64,000 nt of DNA from an uncultured Rhodopila sp. (GTDB taxonomy: Bacteria > Pseudomonadota > Alphaproteobacteria > Acetobacterales > Acetobacteraceae): the NCBI RefSeq assembly GCF_903915725.1, contig NZ_CAIWTY010000105.1, forward strand, positions 1-64,000. The letters are read 5' to 3'. Under the pieces are notes generated by a model, which worked only from the letters and a program-made list of their open reading frames with translations, made no database searches and was not told the DNA's origin. The position numbers and the translations under genes are program-made. This document shows positions 7,775 to 16,567 of this stretch, piece after piece (the first letter of the stretch is position 1; every line of letters begins with the position of its first letter).

Positions 7775-8440
7775 ATGACCGCGACACCTTTCCCAGGCTC
7801 TCCCAAACTTGTTCGTGGCGGCATTGTGCAGGTTGACCCGACCTCGGGCGCCGTGCTGCGTGTCATTACGCTGCAATATAATCCCGACACGCTGACGCGC
7901 ACGCTGCAGGTCCAGGGCATCGGCGACAACGGCGAACGATCGGAGGTGCTGCGGCTGAAAGGCCCCGCCGTCGAGACCATCAAGGTCGAAGCCGAACTGG
8001 ACGCGACGGACCAGCTTGAGGACCCGGGCAACAATCTGAACACGGTGCAGTTCGGCCTGCACCCGCGGATCGCGGCCCTGGAGTCGTTGCTGAACCCCAC
8101 CGTATCCGATCTGATCGACCAGGACAGCCTGGCGCAGAGCGGCACGCTGGAAATCTCGCCGGCGGAAGCCCCGCTGGCGCTGTTCGTCTGGAGCGCCCAG
8201 CGCGTCCTGCCGGTGCGGGTCACTGAATTCAGCGTTACGGAAGAGGCGTTCGACGCCAAACTGAACCCGATCCGCGCCAAGATCAGCCTCGGCCTGCGCG
8301 TGCTGACGGTCGAAGACCTTCCGTTCACGCATCGCGGCAGCACGTTGTTCCTGAGCTACCTGCAACGCAAGCAGACGCTCGCGGCGCTGGCGCCGTCTGC
8401 GGCGCTCGACGCCCTCGGCATCGGAGGACTCCCATTATGA
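7775..8440 (+). CDS. Afp7-like tube/baseplate protein, core domain
   Basis: The 221-residue protein matches the architecture of the N-terminal domain of Afp7/Pvc7-type proteins: VRGGIVQVDP, LQYNPDTLTRTL, VETIKVEAELDATDQLE, then LALFVWSAQRVLPVRVTEFS and NPIRAKISLGLRVLTVEDL. In that family the domain joins the tube to the baseplate and is usually fused to LysM; here LysM is a separate gene directly downstream. I chose ATG 7775 over an upstream GTG (7727) because the extension has no family-like sequence. The stop overlaps the LysM gene start. Confidence 0.75.
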   Translation: MTATPFPGSPKLVRGGIVQVDPTSGAVLRVITLQYNPDTLTRTLQVQGIGDNGERSEVLRLKGPAVETIKVEAELDATDQLEDPGNNLNTVQFGLHPRIAALESLLNPTVSDLIDQDSLAQSGTLEISPAEAPLALFVWSAQRVLPVRVTEFSVTEEAFDAKLNPIRAKISLGLRVLTVEDLPFTHRGSTLFLSYLQRKQTLAALAPSAALDALGIGGLPL

Positions 8441-8811
8441 GCGATGCGCAATCCGCTCTCGACGCCCTGCTGCAGAGCGCCGCGGCGACGCCGCAACTTT
8501 ACCCGCCGAACAGCCGTTACTACGGCCAGCCGACGCTCACGATGACGCTGCCGGACGGCACATCTGTTTCGTACCTGTCGCAGCGCTATGTTCCGCAGCC
8601 AGCACAGTTTGCCGTGCTCAAGCTGTATTCGGTCGTACAGGGCGACCGGCTGGACAATCTCGCCGGAACGTTCTTCAACGATCCGCAGCAATACTGGCGC
8701 ATCTGCGACGCCAACAACGCCATTCGCCCCGCCGCGCTCACCGAAACCATTGGCACCCGGTTGCGCATCACCCTGCCGCTGGGCGTTCCCGGCGGCCTCG
8801 GCAGCGCCTGA
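8437..8811 (+). CDS. LysM-domain baseplate protein
   Basis: The 124-residue protein has a LysM fold at about residues 65-115: YSVVQGDRLDNLAGTFFNDP, then YWRICDANN and GTRLRITLP. In CIS baseplates this module (T4 gp53/Afp7 C-terminus, phage gpX) sits in the inner baseplate around the hub; a structural role is more likely here than peptidoglycan binding. The N-terminal part (YYGQPTLTMTLPDGTSVSYL and QRYVP) is the usual short beta stretch before LysM in these proteins. ATG 8437 overlaps the upstream stop. Confidence 0.85.
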   Translation: MSDAQSALDALLQSAAATPQLYPPNSRYYGQPTLTMTLPDGTSVSYLSQRYVPQPAQFAVLKLYSVVQGDRLDNLAGTFFNDPQQYWRICDANNAIRPAALTETIGTRLRITLPLGVPGGLGSA

Positions 8812-8812
8812 T

Positions 8813-9937
8813 ATGCTGGAAGGGATCAACCTCAGTCTGCTGATCGGGCCGGGCATCCCGGTGCCGGCGCCGGCTGAATTGATCTACGCGCTGGATTCGA
8901 TCCAGGTGACCAGCGGCGCGCAAACCAGCGGTTTCCAACTGGCCTTCAAGATCGGCAGGACATCATTGCTGCAGACCCTGCTGCCGGCCGGCTACTTCGA
9001 CCCGATCGTTACTAGAGTAATCATCATCGTCACGATGAACGGCTTGCCCAACGTGCTGATGGACGGCGTGGTCACGCGGCAGGAACTGACGCCGAGCAAC
9101 GAGGTCGGCAAGTCCACGCTGACCATCACCGGCGAGGACCTGAGCCGCATGATGGACCTGATCGAGATGCCGTTCATGCGCTATCCGTGCATGCCGATCA
9201 TCGCCAGGGTCTACGCCATTCTCGCCAAGTATGCCGTGCTCGGCATCGCGCCGGTGGCGATCCCGCCGATCATTCCGGACTTTCCCGATCCGCTGGAGGA
9301 AGTGCCGACACAGACAGGTACCGACCTTGCGTATATCCGCCAAATGGCGAGCCAGTCGGGCTATGTCTTCTACGTCGAGCCGGGACCGTTGCCCGGAGGC
9401 AACATCGCCTATTTCGGACCCGATATCCGGATCCCCGTGCCGCAACCGGCGCTGAATGTGAACATGGATGCGCAGACCAACGTCGAGTCGCTCAGTTTCT
9501 CGTTCGACGGCTTGGCAAAAAAGATAACGGTCGTGACGATATTCGACCCGGTCACCGGCAAGATTCCGATCCCGGTACCGGTGCCGAACCTCGATCCGCT
9601 GCGGCCGCCAATGGGCGTGAAGTTGCCGCTGCCCGCCAAGCTGGAGTTCGCCGAGGGCATGGGCAGCCTGAAGCTTTCACCCGCGCTGAACCAGATCATC
9701 GGGATCATGTTCGGCGCCAACGATTCGATCACGGCGTCGGGCGCGCTGGACGTGATGCGCTACGGCCAGGCGCTGCGGTCCCGCATGATGGTCGGCGTGC
9801 GCGGCGCCGGCCTGACGTATGACGGGCTGTATTACGTCAACAGCGTGACCCACAACCTCAAACGCGGCGAGTACAAGCAGAATTTCAGCCTGTCGCGCGA
9901 CGGCCAGATTTCCAACACGCCAATGGTGATGCCATGA
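8813..9937 (+). CDS. gp27/gpD-like baseplate hub protein
   Basis: The 374-residue protein resembles the hub domain of VgrG, T4 gp27 and P2 gpD. Features include FQLAFKIGR near residue 43, TGEDLSRMMDL near residue 100, a Pro-rich loop (VAIPPIIPDFPDP), SGYVFYVEP, and a C-terminal GLYYVNSVTHNLKRGEYKQNFSLSRDG, which is the classic hub ending. The start ATG 8813 is one base after the LysM stop. In Afp/PVC the hub and spike are one protein (Afp8); here they are split into this gene and the next, as in phages. Confidence 0.88.
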   Translation: MLEGINLSLLIGPGIPVPAPAELIYALDSIQVTSGAQTSGFQLAFKIGRTSLLQTLLPAGYFDPIVTRVIIIVTMNGLPNVLMDGVVTRQELTPSNEVGKSTLTITGEDLSRMMDLIEMPFMRYPCMPIIARVYAILAKYAVLGIAPVAIPPIIPDFPDPLEEVPTQTGTDLAYIRQMASQSGYVFYVEPGPLPGGNIAYFGPDIRIPVPQPALNVNMDAQTNVESLSFSFDGLAKKITVVTIFDPVTGKIPIPVPVPNLDPLRPPMGVKLPLPAKLEFAEGMGSLKLSPALNQIIGIMFGANDSITASGALDVMRYGQALRSRMMVGVRGAGLTYDGLYYVNSVTHNLKRGEYKQNFSLSRDGQISNTPMVMP

Positions 9938-10482
9938 CAACTTCGACATCGACTTCGCAAGCCCGCACCTTCTACGGCAAGTACCGCGGCACGGTGATCA
10001 ACAATGTCGATCCGCTGCTGAAAGGACGCCTGCTTTTGGAAGTGCCCGATGTCGTCGGCCTGGTCCCATCCAGTTGGGCGGAACCCTGCGTGCCCCTGGC
10101 CGGGCCGACCGGCATGCCGATGGGTGTCTATATGGTTCCCCCAATCGGTGCCGGCGTCTGGGTGGAGTTTGAGCGCGGCGATCCGTCGTTGCCGATCTGG
10201 GTGGGGTGCCGCTGGGGCCTGCCAACGGACGTCCCGACCCTGGCGCTGCTCGGCCTGCCGGTGTCGCCGAATATCTGCATGCAGACCATGGGACAGAATA
10301 TGGTCATGATCAGCGACATGCCGCCGACGCCGCTGACCGGCGGCATCATCCTGAAAAGCCTGACAGGTGCGTCGCTGGTGGTGAACGACGCTGGCATCTT
10401 CATCCAGAACGGCAAGGGCGCCTCGATCACCATGGTTGGCCCGGCGGTCGAGATCAATCTCGGCGCGCTGACCGTGATCTGA
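9934..10482 (+). CDS. gp5/gpV-like OB-fold spike protein
   Basis: The 182-residue central spike protein has an N-terminal OB fold (residues 10-100: YRGTVINNVDPLLKGRLLLE, MVPPIGAGVWVEFERGD, PIWVGCRWG). A C-terminal beta-prism region follows (ITMVGPAVEINLGALTVI with short repeating strands from about 130). Trimers of such proteins form the spike under the hub. The start ATG overlaps the hub stop, and hub plus spike together equal one Afp8/VgrG. A PAAR-like tip gene follows 13 bases later. Confidence 0.9.
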   Translation: MTTSTSTSQARTFYGKYRGTVINNVDPLLKGRLLLEVPDVVGLVPSSWAEPCVPLAGPTGMPMGVYMVPPIGAGVWVEFERGDPSLPIWVGCRWGLPTDVPTLALLGLPVSPNICMQTMGQNMVMISDMPPTPLTGGIILKSLTGASLVVNDAGIFIQNGKGASITMVGPAVEINLGALTVI

Positions 10483-10495
10483 GCGGGCGCGGACG

Positions 10496-10819
10496 ATGCC
10501 CGGACCGATCCTGCATATGGGCGCCGTCGTTACCTGCGCGCATGGGGGACAGGCGACACCCACGGCGCCGGTACCGCGCGTGCTGGTGAGTGGCCAGCCG
10601 GTCGCGACCATTGCTGCGCCGTATGTCATCGCGGGCTGCCCGTTCGTGCCTCCCGCCAACCCGGCAGGCCCCTGCGTGACCGGCCAATGGGTTGTCGGCG
10701 CGGTGCGCGTGCTGGCGCTGGGCCAGCCGGTGGCGATCCAGGCCGGCGTCGCCGTCTGCGTTCCCAACGGCACCCCACTGCTGCCGGTCACCGTGCAGCC
10801 GCGGGTGATCGCGACATGA
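10496..10819 (+). CDS. PAAR-like spike tip protein
   Basis: The 107-residue protein has the layout of PAAR-like (Afp10/DUF4280-type) tips: MGAVVTCAHGGQATP, PRVLVSGQPVATIAAPYVIA, GCPFVPP, GPCVTGQW, VLALGQPVAIQAGVAVC and GTPLLPV. Two pseudo-repeats of a beta hairpin, with Cys14, His16 and later Cys residues, could coordinate a metal at the point of the cone. It sits right after the spike gene, as expected. Classical PAAR proteins can carry C-terminal toxin extensions; this one has none. Confidence 0.85.
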   Translation: MPGPILHMGAVVTCAHGGQATPTAPVPRVLVSGQPVATIAAPYVIAGCPFVPPANPAGPCVTGQWVVGAVRVLALGQPVAIQAGVAVCVPNGTPLLPVTVQPRVIAT

Positions 10820-10838
10820 GCATTCCCGGGAGCCCGGC

Positions 10839-11207
10839 ATGAACCTGGCCTATCCGTACCAGTTCGGACCGAACGGCCGCACCGGACAATCCAGCGACCC
10901 TCAGCACATCCGCGACCTGATCGAGCAGGTGCTGTTCACCGCGCCCGGTGAGCGCGTGATGCACCCCGATTTCGGGAGTGGCGCCGCGCGCCTGGTGTTC
11001 GCGCCGAACTCGGTGGAACTGGCCGGCGCCACGCAGATGCTGGTGCAGGCGGCGCTTCAGCAATGGCTGAACACGCTGATCGTGGTGCAGGCCGTCAGCG
11101 TCCAGGCGGCCGACGCCAGCCTGTCGATCATCGTGCAATACGCCATTCGCAGCAGCGGCGACGTGGTTCAGCAAACTTTCGCCCGCGCCTTGGGAAGCAG
11201 CCAATGA
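10839..11207 (+). CDS. gp25-like baseplate wedge protein (Afp9)
   Basis: The 122-residue protein is of the GPW/gp25 family, which starts sheath polymerisation from the baseplate. Diagnostic parts are DPQHIRDLIEQVLFTAPGER, MHPDFGSGAARLVF and a C-terminal strand (LSIIVQYAIRSSGDVVQQTF). The EPR-like loop is replaced by GERVMHPDFG, a typical eCIS variant. A minicistron of 8 codons (10816-10842) bridges from the PAAR stop to this start. The stop overlaps the next ATG. Confidence 0.92.
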   Translation: MNLAYPYQFGPNGRTGQSSDPQHIRDLIEQVLFTAPGERVMHPDFGSGAARLVFAPNSVELAGATQMLVQAALQQWLNTLIVVQAVSVQAADASLSIIVQYAIRSSGDVVQQTFARALGSSQ

Positions 11208-13801
11208 GCTACAGTTGCTGCGACACGCTGCGACGCGACTTGGTAGCCGCCAGCCCCACGCTGAACGGCATAGACTATCTCGAGGTGATCGACAGCGACC
11301 TGCCGTCCGGCGACCCGCTGCGGCAGCAGACCTTGCTGCTGCACTGCCTGAAGCCGCTGCCGGCGGGATTCAGCCAGGCGAACGTGCGGATCAGCGGCGG
11401 CGAGCGGATCACCAACGTGGGCGTGGTGTGGGCTGCCGTCGCCACACCGGTGCCGGCGCAGTTCTCCATGACCGGCGAAGCCGCGACGGCGGCGATCGTC
11501 GGAGCCGAACCGGCACCGGCGACAATCCTGGTGGTCCGCACCACGACTTCGGGGGATTTTTCCACCTACACGCTGACACTGGTCGCCTCGGCGCTGGATG
11601 CCTCACCCCCGGCCGGGTTCGATCCGCGGCTGAGTTCGGTGGATTTCTGTTTCAAGGTGGATTGCCCGTCCGACTTCGATTGCCAGCCAAACCCGTCCTG
11701 CCCGCCCGAAATCAGCACGCCGCCCGCCATCAACTACCTGGCGAAGGACTTCACCACCTTCACCACGTTGATGTCCGACCGCATGTCGCAGCTCGTGCCG
11801 GATTGGCAACAGGGCAGCCTGGCGGATTACGGCATGGCGCTGATCGAGCTGCTTGCCTACGCGGGTGACCAACTGAGCTACCAGCAGGATGCGATCGCCA
11901 CCGAGGCCTATTTGGAAACGGCGCGCCGCCGCATCTCGCTGCGCCGCCTGGCGGTGCTCGTGGACTACGCGATGCACGATGGCTGCAACGCCCGCGCCTG
12001 GGTGCAGATCCAGATCTCGCAGCCGCAATTCACCCTGACCGCCGGCAAGACGCAGTTCCTGACGCGTTGCGCGGGGTTCCCGGCCGGGCTGCCCATCGGC
12101 TCCCGGTTGCTGGCGGATGCCATGCTCACCGGCCCGCTGATCTTCGAGCCGCTGGAAACGCCGACGCTGTACCAGGCGCACAACAAGATATCGTTCTATA
12201 CCTGGAGCGACAAGAACTGCTGCCTGCCCGCCGGGTCTACCGCCGCCACGCTGGCCGGCACCTACCCGAACCTGACCGCGGGCGACACGTTGCTGTTCGA
12301 GGAAGTCATGGGCCCGCGCACCGGAGCCGCCGGCGACGCCGACCCGGCGCACCGGCAGGTGGTCAGGCTGACGTCGGTGCTTCCGATCGCGCCCGCCGTC
12401 CTGACCGATCCGCTGACCGGTGCGGCAATCACGCAAATCGCCTGGGCGCAGGCCGATGCGCTGACGTTTCCGCTGTGCGTGTCCAGCACAACCGACGCGG
12501 CGCACGGCGGCAAGGCGCTGATCGATGTGAGCGTCGCCCGCGGCAACATTGTCCTGATCGACCACGGTCAGACCGTCAGCGGCGAATCCCTCGGACAAAT
12601 GCCGGACAGCACGCTTTTCCTGGCGCCCGCCGGCCACCCGACGCCGTGCACCGCCGCGGCCCCGGTGCCGGTGCCGGCCCGCTACAACCCGACGCTGGCG
12701 CTGGCGCCCCTCACTCAGCAAGCCCGGGTCCAGGTGGCGTCCGGCACGCCGGGATCGACGGCGACGGTCAGCAAGGCTTTCGATCCCTCGGCAGCCGCCA
12801 CCGACGCGATGAACTGGAGCCCGGACGAAGCGATCCCTTCGCTGACCCTGACGGGCACGTTGAACGGCACGCCGGCGGTCTGGCGGGCACAGCGCAGCTT
12901 GCTGGAAAGCGGCGCCGGCGCGACCGACTTCGTTGCCGAGGTGGACGACAACGGCGCCGCCCATCTGCGCTTCGGCGACAATGAGCACGGCATGCGGCCG
13001 CTGGCGGGGACGGCGTTCACCGCGACCTATCGCGTCGGTAACGGTTCGGCCGGCAACGCGGGCGCGGAAACGATCGTGCACATGGTGGCCTCCGCCGGCG
13101 ACCTGGCCAATATCGCCAACCTGCGCAATCCGCTGGCGGCGGAAGGCGGCGTCGATATGGAAACCGCCGACAGCGTCCGCCGCAATGCGCCGCAAGCGTT
13201 CCGCACCCAGGAACGCGCGGTCACCCCGGCCGACTACGCGGTGATCGCGGAACGCCGGACCGGCGTCCTTCAGGCCGCCGCGGACCTGCGCTGGAGCGGC
13301 AGTTGGTACACCGCCTTCATCACCGTCGATCCCGATGACGGTGTCGCTCCCGGCCCGCTGAAGACCGCACTGAAGCCGTTCGTCGACACCTACCGCATGG
13401 CCGGCCACGATCTTGAGTTCAACGACCCGATCTATGTCTCGCTGGAAATCGAGATGCATATCTGCGTCCAGCCCGACTATTTCCGATCCGACGTCGAGAC
13501 CGGATTGCTCGCCGCGCTTGGCAATAAACGTCTGCCCAACGGCCGGACCGGGCTGTTCTATCCGGACAATTTCGGCTTCGGCCAGACTGTGTATCTCAGT
13601 CCGATTTACGCCGCGGCACATGCCGTGCCGGGTGTGCAGTCCGTGCTGATCACGACGTTCCAGCGTCAGGGCACCCCGGACCCGAGCTATCTGATCAACG
13701 GCGAGCTACCGCTGGCGCCGCTGGAAATCGCGCGTCTCGATAACGATCGCAACTTCCCGGAACACGGCGTGCTCCGGCTCGACCTCAATGGCGGCAAGTA
13801 G
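11204..13801 (+). CDS. Large baseplate wedge protein 1 (gpJ/gp47-type, Afp11-like)
   Basis: The 865-residue protein is the first of two tandem large wedge proteins. Near residues 180-270 it has PAINYLAKDFTTFTTLMSDR and LIELLAYAGDQLSYQQDAI, and from about 580 a gp47-like module: HLRFGDNEHG, RRNAPQAFRTQERAVTPADYA and YTAFITVDPDDG. Such proteins (T4 gp6/P2 gpJ equivalents) form the iris of the baseplate that triggers contraction. ATG 11204 overlaps the gp25 stop; longer in-frame extensions reach back inside gp25 and were rejected. The stop is 9 bases before the next gene. Confidence 0.88.
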   Translation: MSYSCCDTLRRDLVAASPTLNGIDYLEVIDSDLPSGDPLRQQTLLLHCLKPLPAGFSQANVRISGGERITNVGVVWAAVATPVPAQFSMTGEAATAAIVGAEPAPATILVVRTTTSGDFSTYTLTLVASALDASPPAGFDPRLSSVDFCFKVDCPSDFDCQPNPSCPPEISTPPAINYLAKDFTTFTTLMSDRMSQLVPDWQQGSLADYGMALIELLAYAGDQLSYQQDAIATEAYLETARRRISLRRLAVLVDYAMHDGCNARAWVQIQISQPQFTLTAGKTQFLTRCAGFPAGLPIGSRLLADAMLTGPLIFEPLETPTLYQAHNKISFYTWSDKNCCLPAGSTAATLAGTYPNLTAGDTLLFEEVMGPRTGAAGDADPAHRQVVRLTSVLPIAPAVLTDPLTGAAITQIAWAQADALTFPLCVSSTTDAAHGGKALIDVSVARGNIVLIDHGQTVSGESLGQMPDSTLFLAPAGHPTPCTAAAPVPVPARYNPTLALAPLTQQARVQVASGTPGSTATVSKAFDPSAAATDAMNWSPDEAIPSLTLTGTLNGTPAVWRAQRSLLESGAGATDFVAEVDDNGAAHLRFGDNEHGMRPLAGTAFTATYRVGNGSAGNAGAETIVHMVASAGDLANIANLRNPLAAEGGVDMETADSVRRNAPQAFRTQERAVTPADYAVIAERRTGVLQAAADLRWSGSWYTAFITVDPDDGVAPGPLKTALKPFVDTYRMAGHDLEFNDPIYVSLEIEMHICVQPDYFRSDVETGLLAALGNKRLPNGRTGLFYPDNFGFGQTVYLSPIYAAAHAVPGVQSVLITTFQRQGTPDPSYLINGELPLAPLEIARLDNDRNFPEHGVLRLDLNGGK

Positions 13802-13810
13802 AGGCATGTC

Positions 13811-16567
13811 ATGAGCGCCACCACCGATTGCGGTTGTTGCACAGGCGTTACCGACGAAACGCCGGCCGGAAAATCCAACCCGCCCGGGCAGCCGGCAATC
13901 GGCTACCGCGCCGGGACCTGGGCGACGTTCCGCGCGACGATGCTGTCGCGCCTGTCCAGTACCGATTATCCCGCGCTGGCGCCGCTGACGACGCGCGACG
14001 ATGGAGACTACACGTTGGCGCTGTGCGACTCGTTCGCGATGCTGGCCGACGTGCTGACCTTCTACCAGGAGCGCATCGCCAACGAGACCTATCTGCGCAC
14101 CGCGACGCAGCGCAATTCGGTCGTCCAATTGGCCGGCCTGATTGGCTACCAGCCTTCGCCGGGCGTTGCCGCGAGCGTCAGCCTCGCGTTCACCCTGCAG
14201 AGCGCACCCGGTTTGCCCGCGCAAGCGACACAGCCCTCGGTCGTGCCGATCGGCACGCGGGCGCAAAGCGTGGCGGATCCGGGCCAGACCGCGCAAACCT
14301 TCGAAACCGTCGGCGCGATCACCGCCCGGGTCGAGTGGAATGCCATTCACGCCCAAACCGCGGTCGCGTATCCACCCGCGCCCGGGATGACGGATCTTTA
14401 CCTTGCGGGCACCGCCACGCAGCTCAATCCGGGCGACGCCATCGCCATTGTCAGCGGCGAGCGCGCGATGGGAGCGAGGGGCGCGCACTGGTGTGTGCGC
14501 TGGATCGATAGCGTCACGACTGATGCCGCCAATAGTGTAACGCGCATCACCTGGTCGACGCCGCTTGTGGCGCCCCGGATACATCCATCGACCCGCGGCA
14601 CGCAGGTCTTCGCGCTTCGCCAGCGGGCGTCGCTGTTCGGCAGCGGAGCACCGGACCCGCGCCTGATGAAGGTGACCGACACGGCGCTGGTGCATCACGA
14701 CGGCACGTGGCGACATTATCATATCGACACGACTGGCGTCGCGGTCGATCTCGACTCCGCATACCCGAAGATTGTGCAAGGAAGCTGGGTGGTGCTCGCG
14801 AACGCCGTCAACGGTGCCGCCGAACTGTACAATGTTACTGCCGTCACGCAGTTGTCGCGCACCGCCTTCGGACTCAGCGCCAAGCTCACCCGCCTGTCCT
14901 TCGACACCGCCGCCGGGCTCGGATCCTTCACCCTGCCGGAAACCCAAGTACTGGCGCAGAGCGAACTGCTAACGGTGGCGCCGCGCCCGCTGCCTTACCC
15001 GGTCTTCGGCAGCACGTTGGTCCTGGGCGTTGCGGACGGCAACCTCGTGCCCGGCCAATTTCTCGCGGTGAGCGGCAAGCGGCAACGCGTGATGATTGGC
15101 CCCGACCCGACCGGGATTAGTTTCGCCGATGATCCGGGCCGCATCCCGACCCCCGGCGATTCCTTCCAGATGCTGGCCGCGCCAATCCGGATGGTTGGCG
15201 GCACGCCGCAGTCGCTGACGCCCGTCGAGCTCGACCCGGCGCGGGCCTCCGCGCTGTCCGGCGACCTGACCTGGAACCTGCGGGACCGCAACGGCCAGAC
15301 CGTTTCAGTGACAGCGCCCGCCGGGTCGCTGGTCCTGCAGCCGGCGCTGACGGCCGATCCGACGGTCAGCGAGGCCGCCGCTATCGTCAGCGGCGCCGAC
15401 GGCATCGTCCTGAACCTCGATACAACGACGGTGTCGCTGACCGCGATACTGGCGAACTGCTATGACCGGTCTACCGTGGCGGTGAACGCCAATGTGGCGC
15501 CGGCCACGGCGGGCCAGACAACGACCGAGGTCGGCGGCAGCGGCAACGCCAGCCAGCAAAATCAAAGCTTCACCCTGAAGCAGTCGCCGCTGACCTACGT
15601 GCTCGACGCGAACAGGCCGACAGGACGGTCGTCGACGCTGTCGGTTGCCGTCAACGGCCTGACCTGGTCCGAGGTCCCGGCGCTGTACGGGGCGAAACCC
15701 ACCGGCCGAGTCTATTCGCTGAGTCAGGCCGATGACGGCACCACCACCGTGCGGTTCGGCGATGGCGTCAATGGCGCGCTGCTGCCGACGGCACAGAACA
15801 ATGTGCGCTTCGCCTACCGGCAAGGACTGGGCGCGGCCGGCAACCTGCGTGCAAGCCAGATCTCGCTGCTGCTGACCCGGCCTTTGGGCGTCACCGGCGT
15901 GACCAACCCGGCACCCTCCGCCGGCGGTCAAGATCCCGAAACGATCGGCGATGCGCGCAGCAACGCGCCGCTGCATGTCATGACGCTGGACCGTGCGGTC
16001 TCGACCCGGGACTATGCCGATTACGCCGCGACCTTCGCCGGGATCGCCAAGGCCTATTCGGTGTGGATCAGCGCCGGCCTGTCCCGCGGCGTCTACGTCA
16101 CCGTTGCCGGTCCGGGCGGCGAAACGTTTCAGCCAACCGATGCGACGATCGTCGCCCTGACAAAATCGCTGCGCGAGTACGGCGACGCGCTGCTGCCGTT
16201 GCAGGTGCAGTCCTTCGCCAACCCGACCTTCACGCTGTCCGCGACCGTCAAGGTCGCCGCCGATGCCGACGCGCCGACAGTGCTCGCCGGGGTGACCGCG
16301 GCGCTGCGGGCGGCCTACGGATTCGCCGCCCGGGAGTTCGGCCAGCCGGTGACCATCGACGGCGTGTATGCCGTGATCCAGGGCGTCACAGGGGTGGTCG
16401 CGTCCGATATCTCCCAGCTTTACCTGCTCTCGACCGGCCCGTCCGCCGCCGAACCGCAGGCCCGGCTGCTGGCCGCGCTTCCGGCGGTGCAGCCGGACGG
16501 CAGCGTCAATCCGGCGGCCCTGCTGACGCTCGATCCCGGTCCTATCACCCTGGGGTCCATGACATGA
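13811..16567 (+). CDS. Large baseplate wedge protein 2 (paralogue of wedge 1)
   Basis: The 918-residue protein shares the architecture of its neighbour: an early DSFAMLADVLTFYQERIANE segment, then a C-terminal gp47-like module (TVRFGDGVNGALLP, ARSNAPLHVMTLDRAVSTRDYAD, and a later GVTGVVASDISQLYL). A Cys-rich N-terminus (DCGCCTG) is also present. Matching domain order implies an old duplication that gives a wedge heterodimer. ATG 13811 was chosen; an ATG at 13805 stops at once. The next gene overlaps by 4 bases. Confidence 0.85.
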   Translation: MSATTDCGCCTGVTDETPAGKSNPPGQPAIGYRAGTWATFRATMLSRLSSTDYPALAPLTTRDDGDYTLALCDSFAMLADVLTFYQERIANETYLRTATQRNSVVQLAGLIGYQPSPGVAASVSLAFTLQSAPGLPAQATQPSVVPIGTRAQSVADPGQTAQTFETVGAITARVEWNAIHAQTAVAYPPAPGMTDLYLAGTATQLNPGDAIAIVSGERAMGARGAHWCVRWIDSVTTDAANSVTRITWSTPLVAPRIHPSTRGTQVFALRQRASLFGSGAPDPRLMKVTDTALVHHDGTWRHYHIDTTGVAVDLDSAYPKIVQGSWVVLANAVNGAAELYNVTAVTQLSRTAFGLSAKLTRLSFDTAAGLGSFTLPETQVLAQSELLTVAPRPLPYPVFGSTLVLGVADGNLVPGQFLAVSGKRQRVMIGPDPTGISFADDPGRIPTPGDSFQMLAAPIRMVGGTPQSLTPVELDPARASALSGDLTWNLRDRNGQTVSVTAPAGSLVLQPALTADPTVSEAAAIVSGADGIVLNLDTTTVSLTAILANCYDRSTVAVNANVAPATAGQTTTEVGGSGNASQQNQSFTLKQSPLTYVLDANRPTGRSSTLSVAVNGLTWSEVPALYGAKPTGRVYSLSQADDGTTTVRFGDGVNGALLPTAQNNVRFAYRQGLGAAGNLRASQISLLLTRPLGVTGVTNPAPSAGGQDPETIGDARSNAPLHVMTLDRAVSTRDYADYAATFAGIAKAYSVWISAGLSRGVYVTVAGPGGETFQPTDATIVALTKSLREYGDALLPLQVQSFANPTFTLSATVKVAADADAPTVLAGVTAALRAAYGFAAREFGQPVTIDGVYAVIQGVTGVVASDISQLYLLSTGPSAAEPQARLLAALPAVQPDGSVNPAALLTLDPGPITLGSMT

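Noticed and set aside
10816-10842. Eight-codon frame as a gene
   Set aside because: It is too short to call; kept only as part of the minicistron observation.
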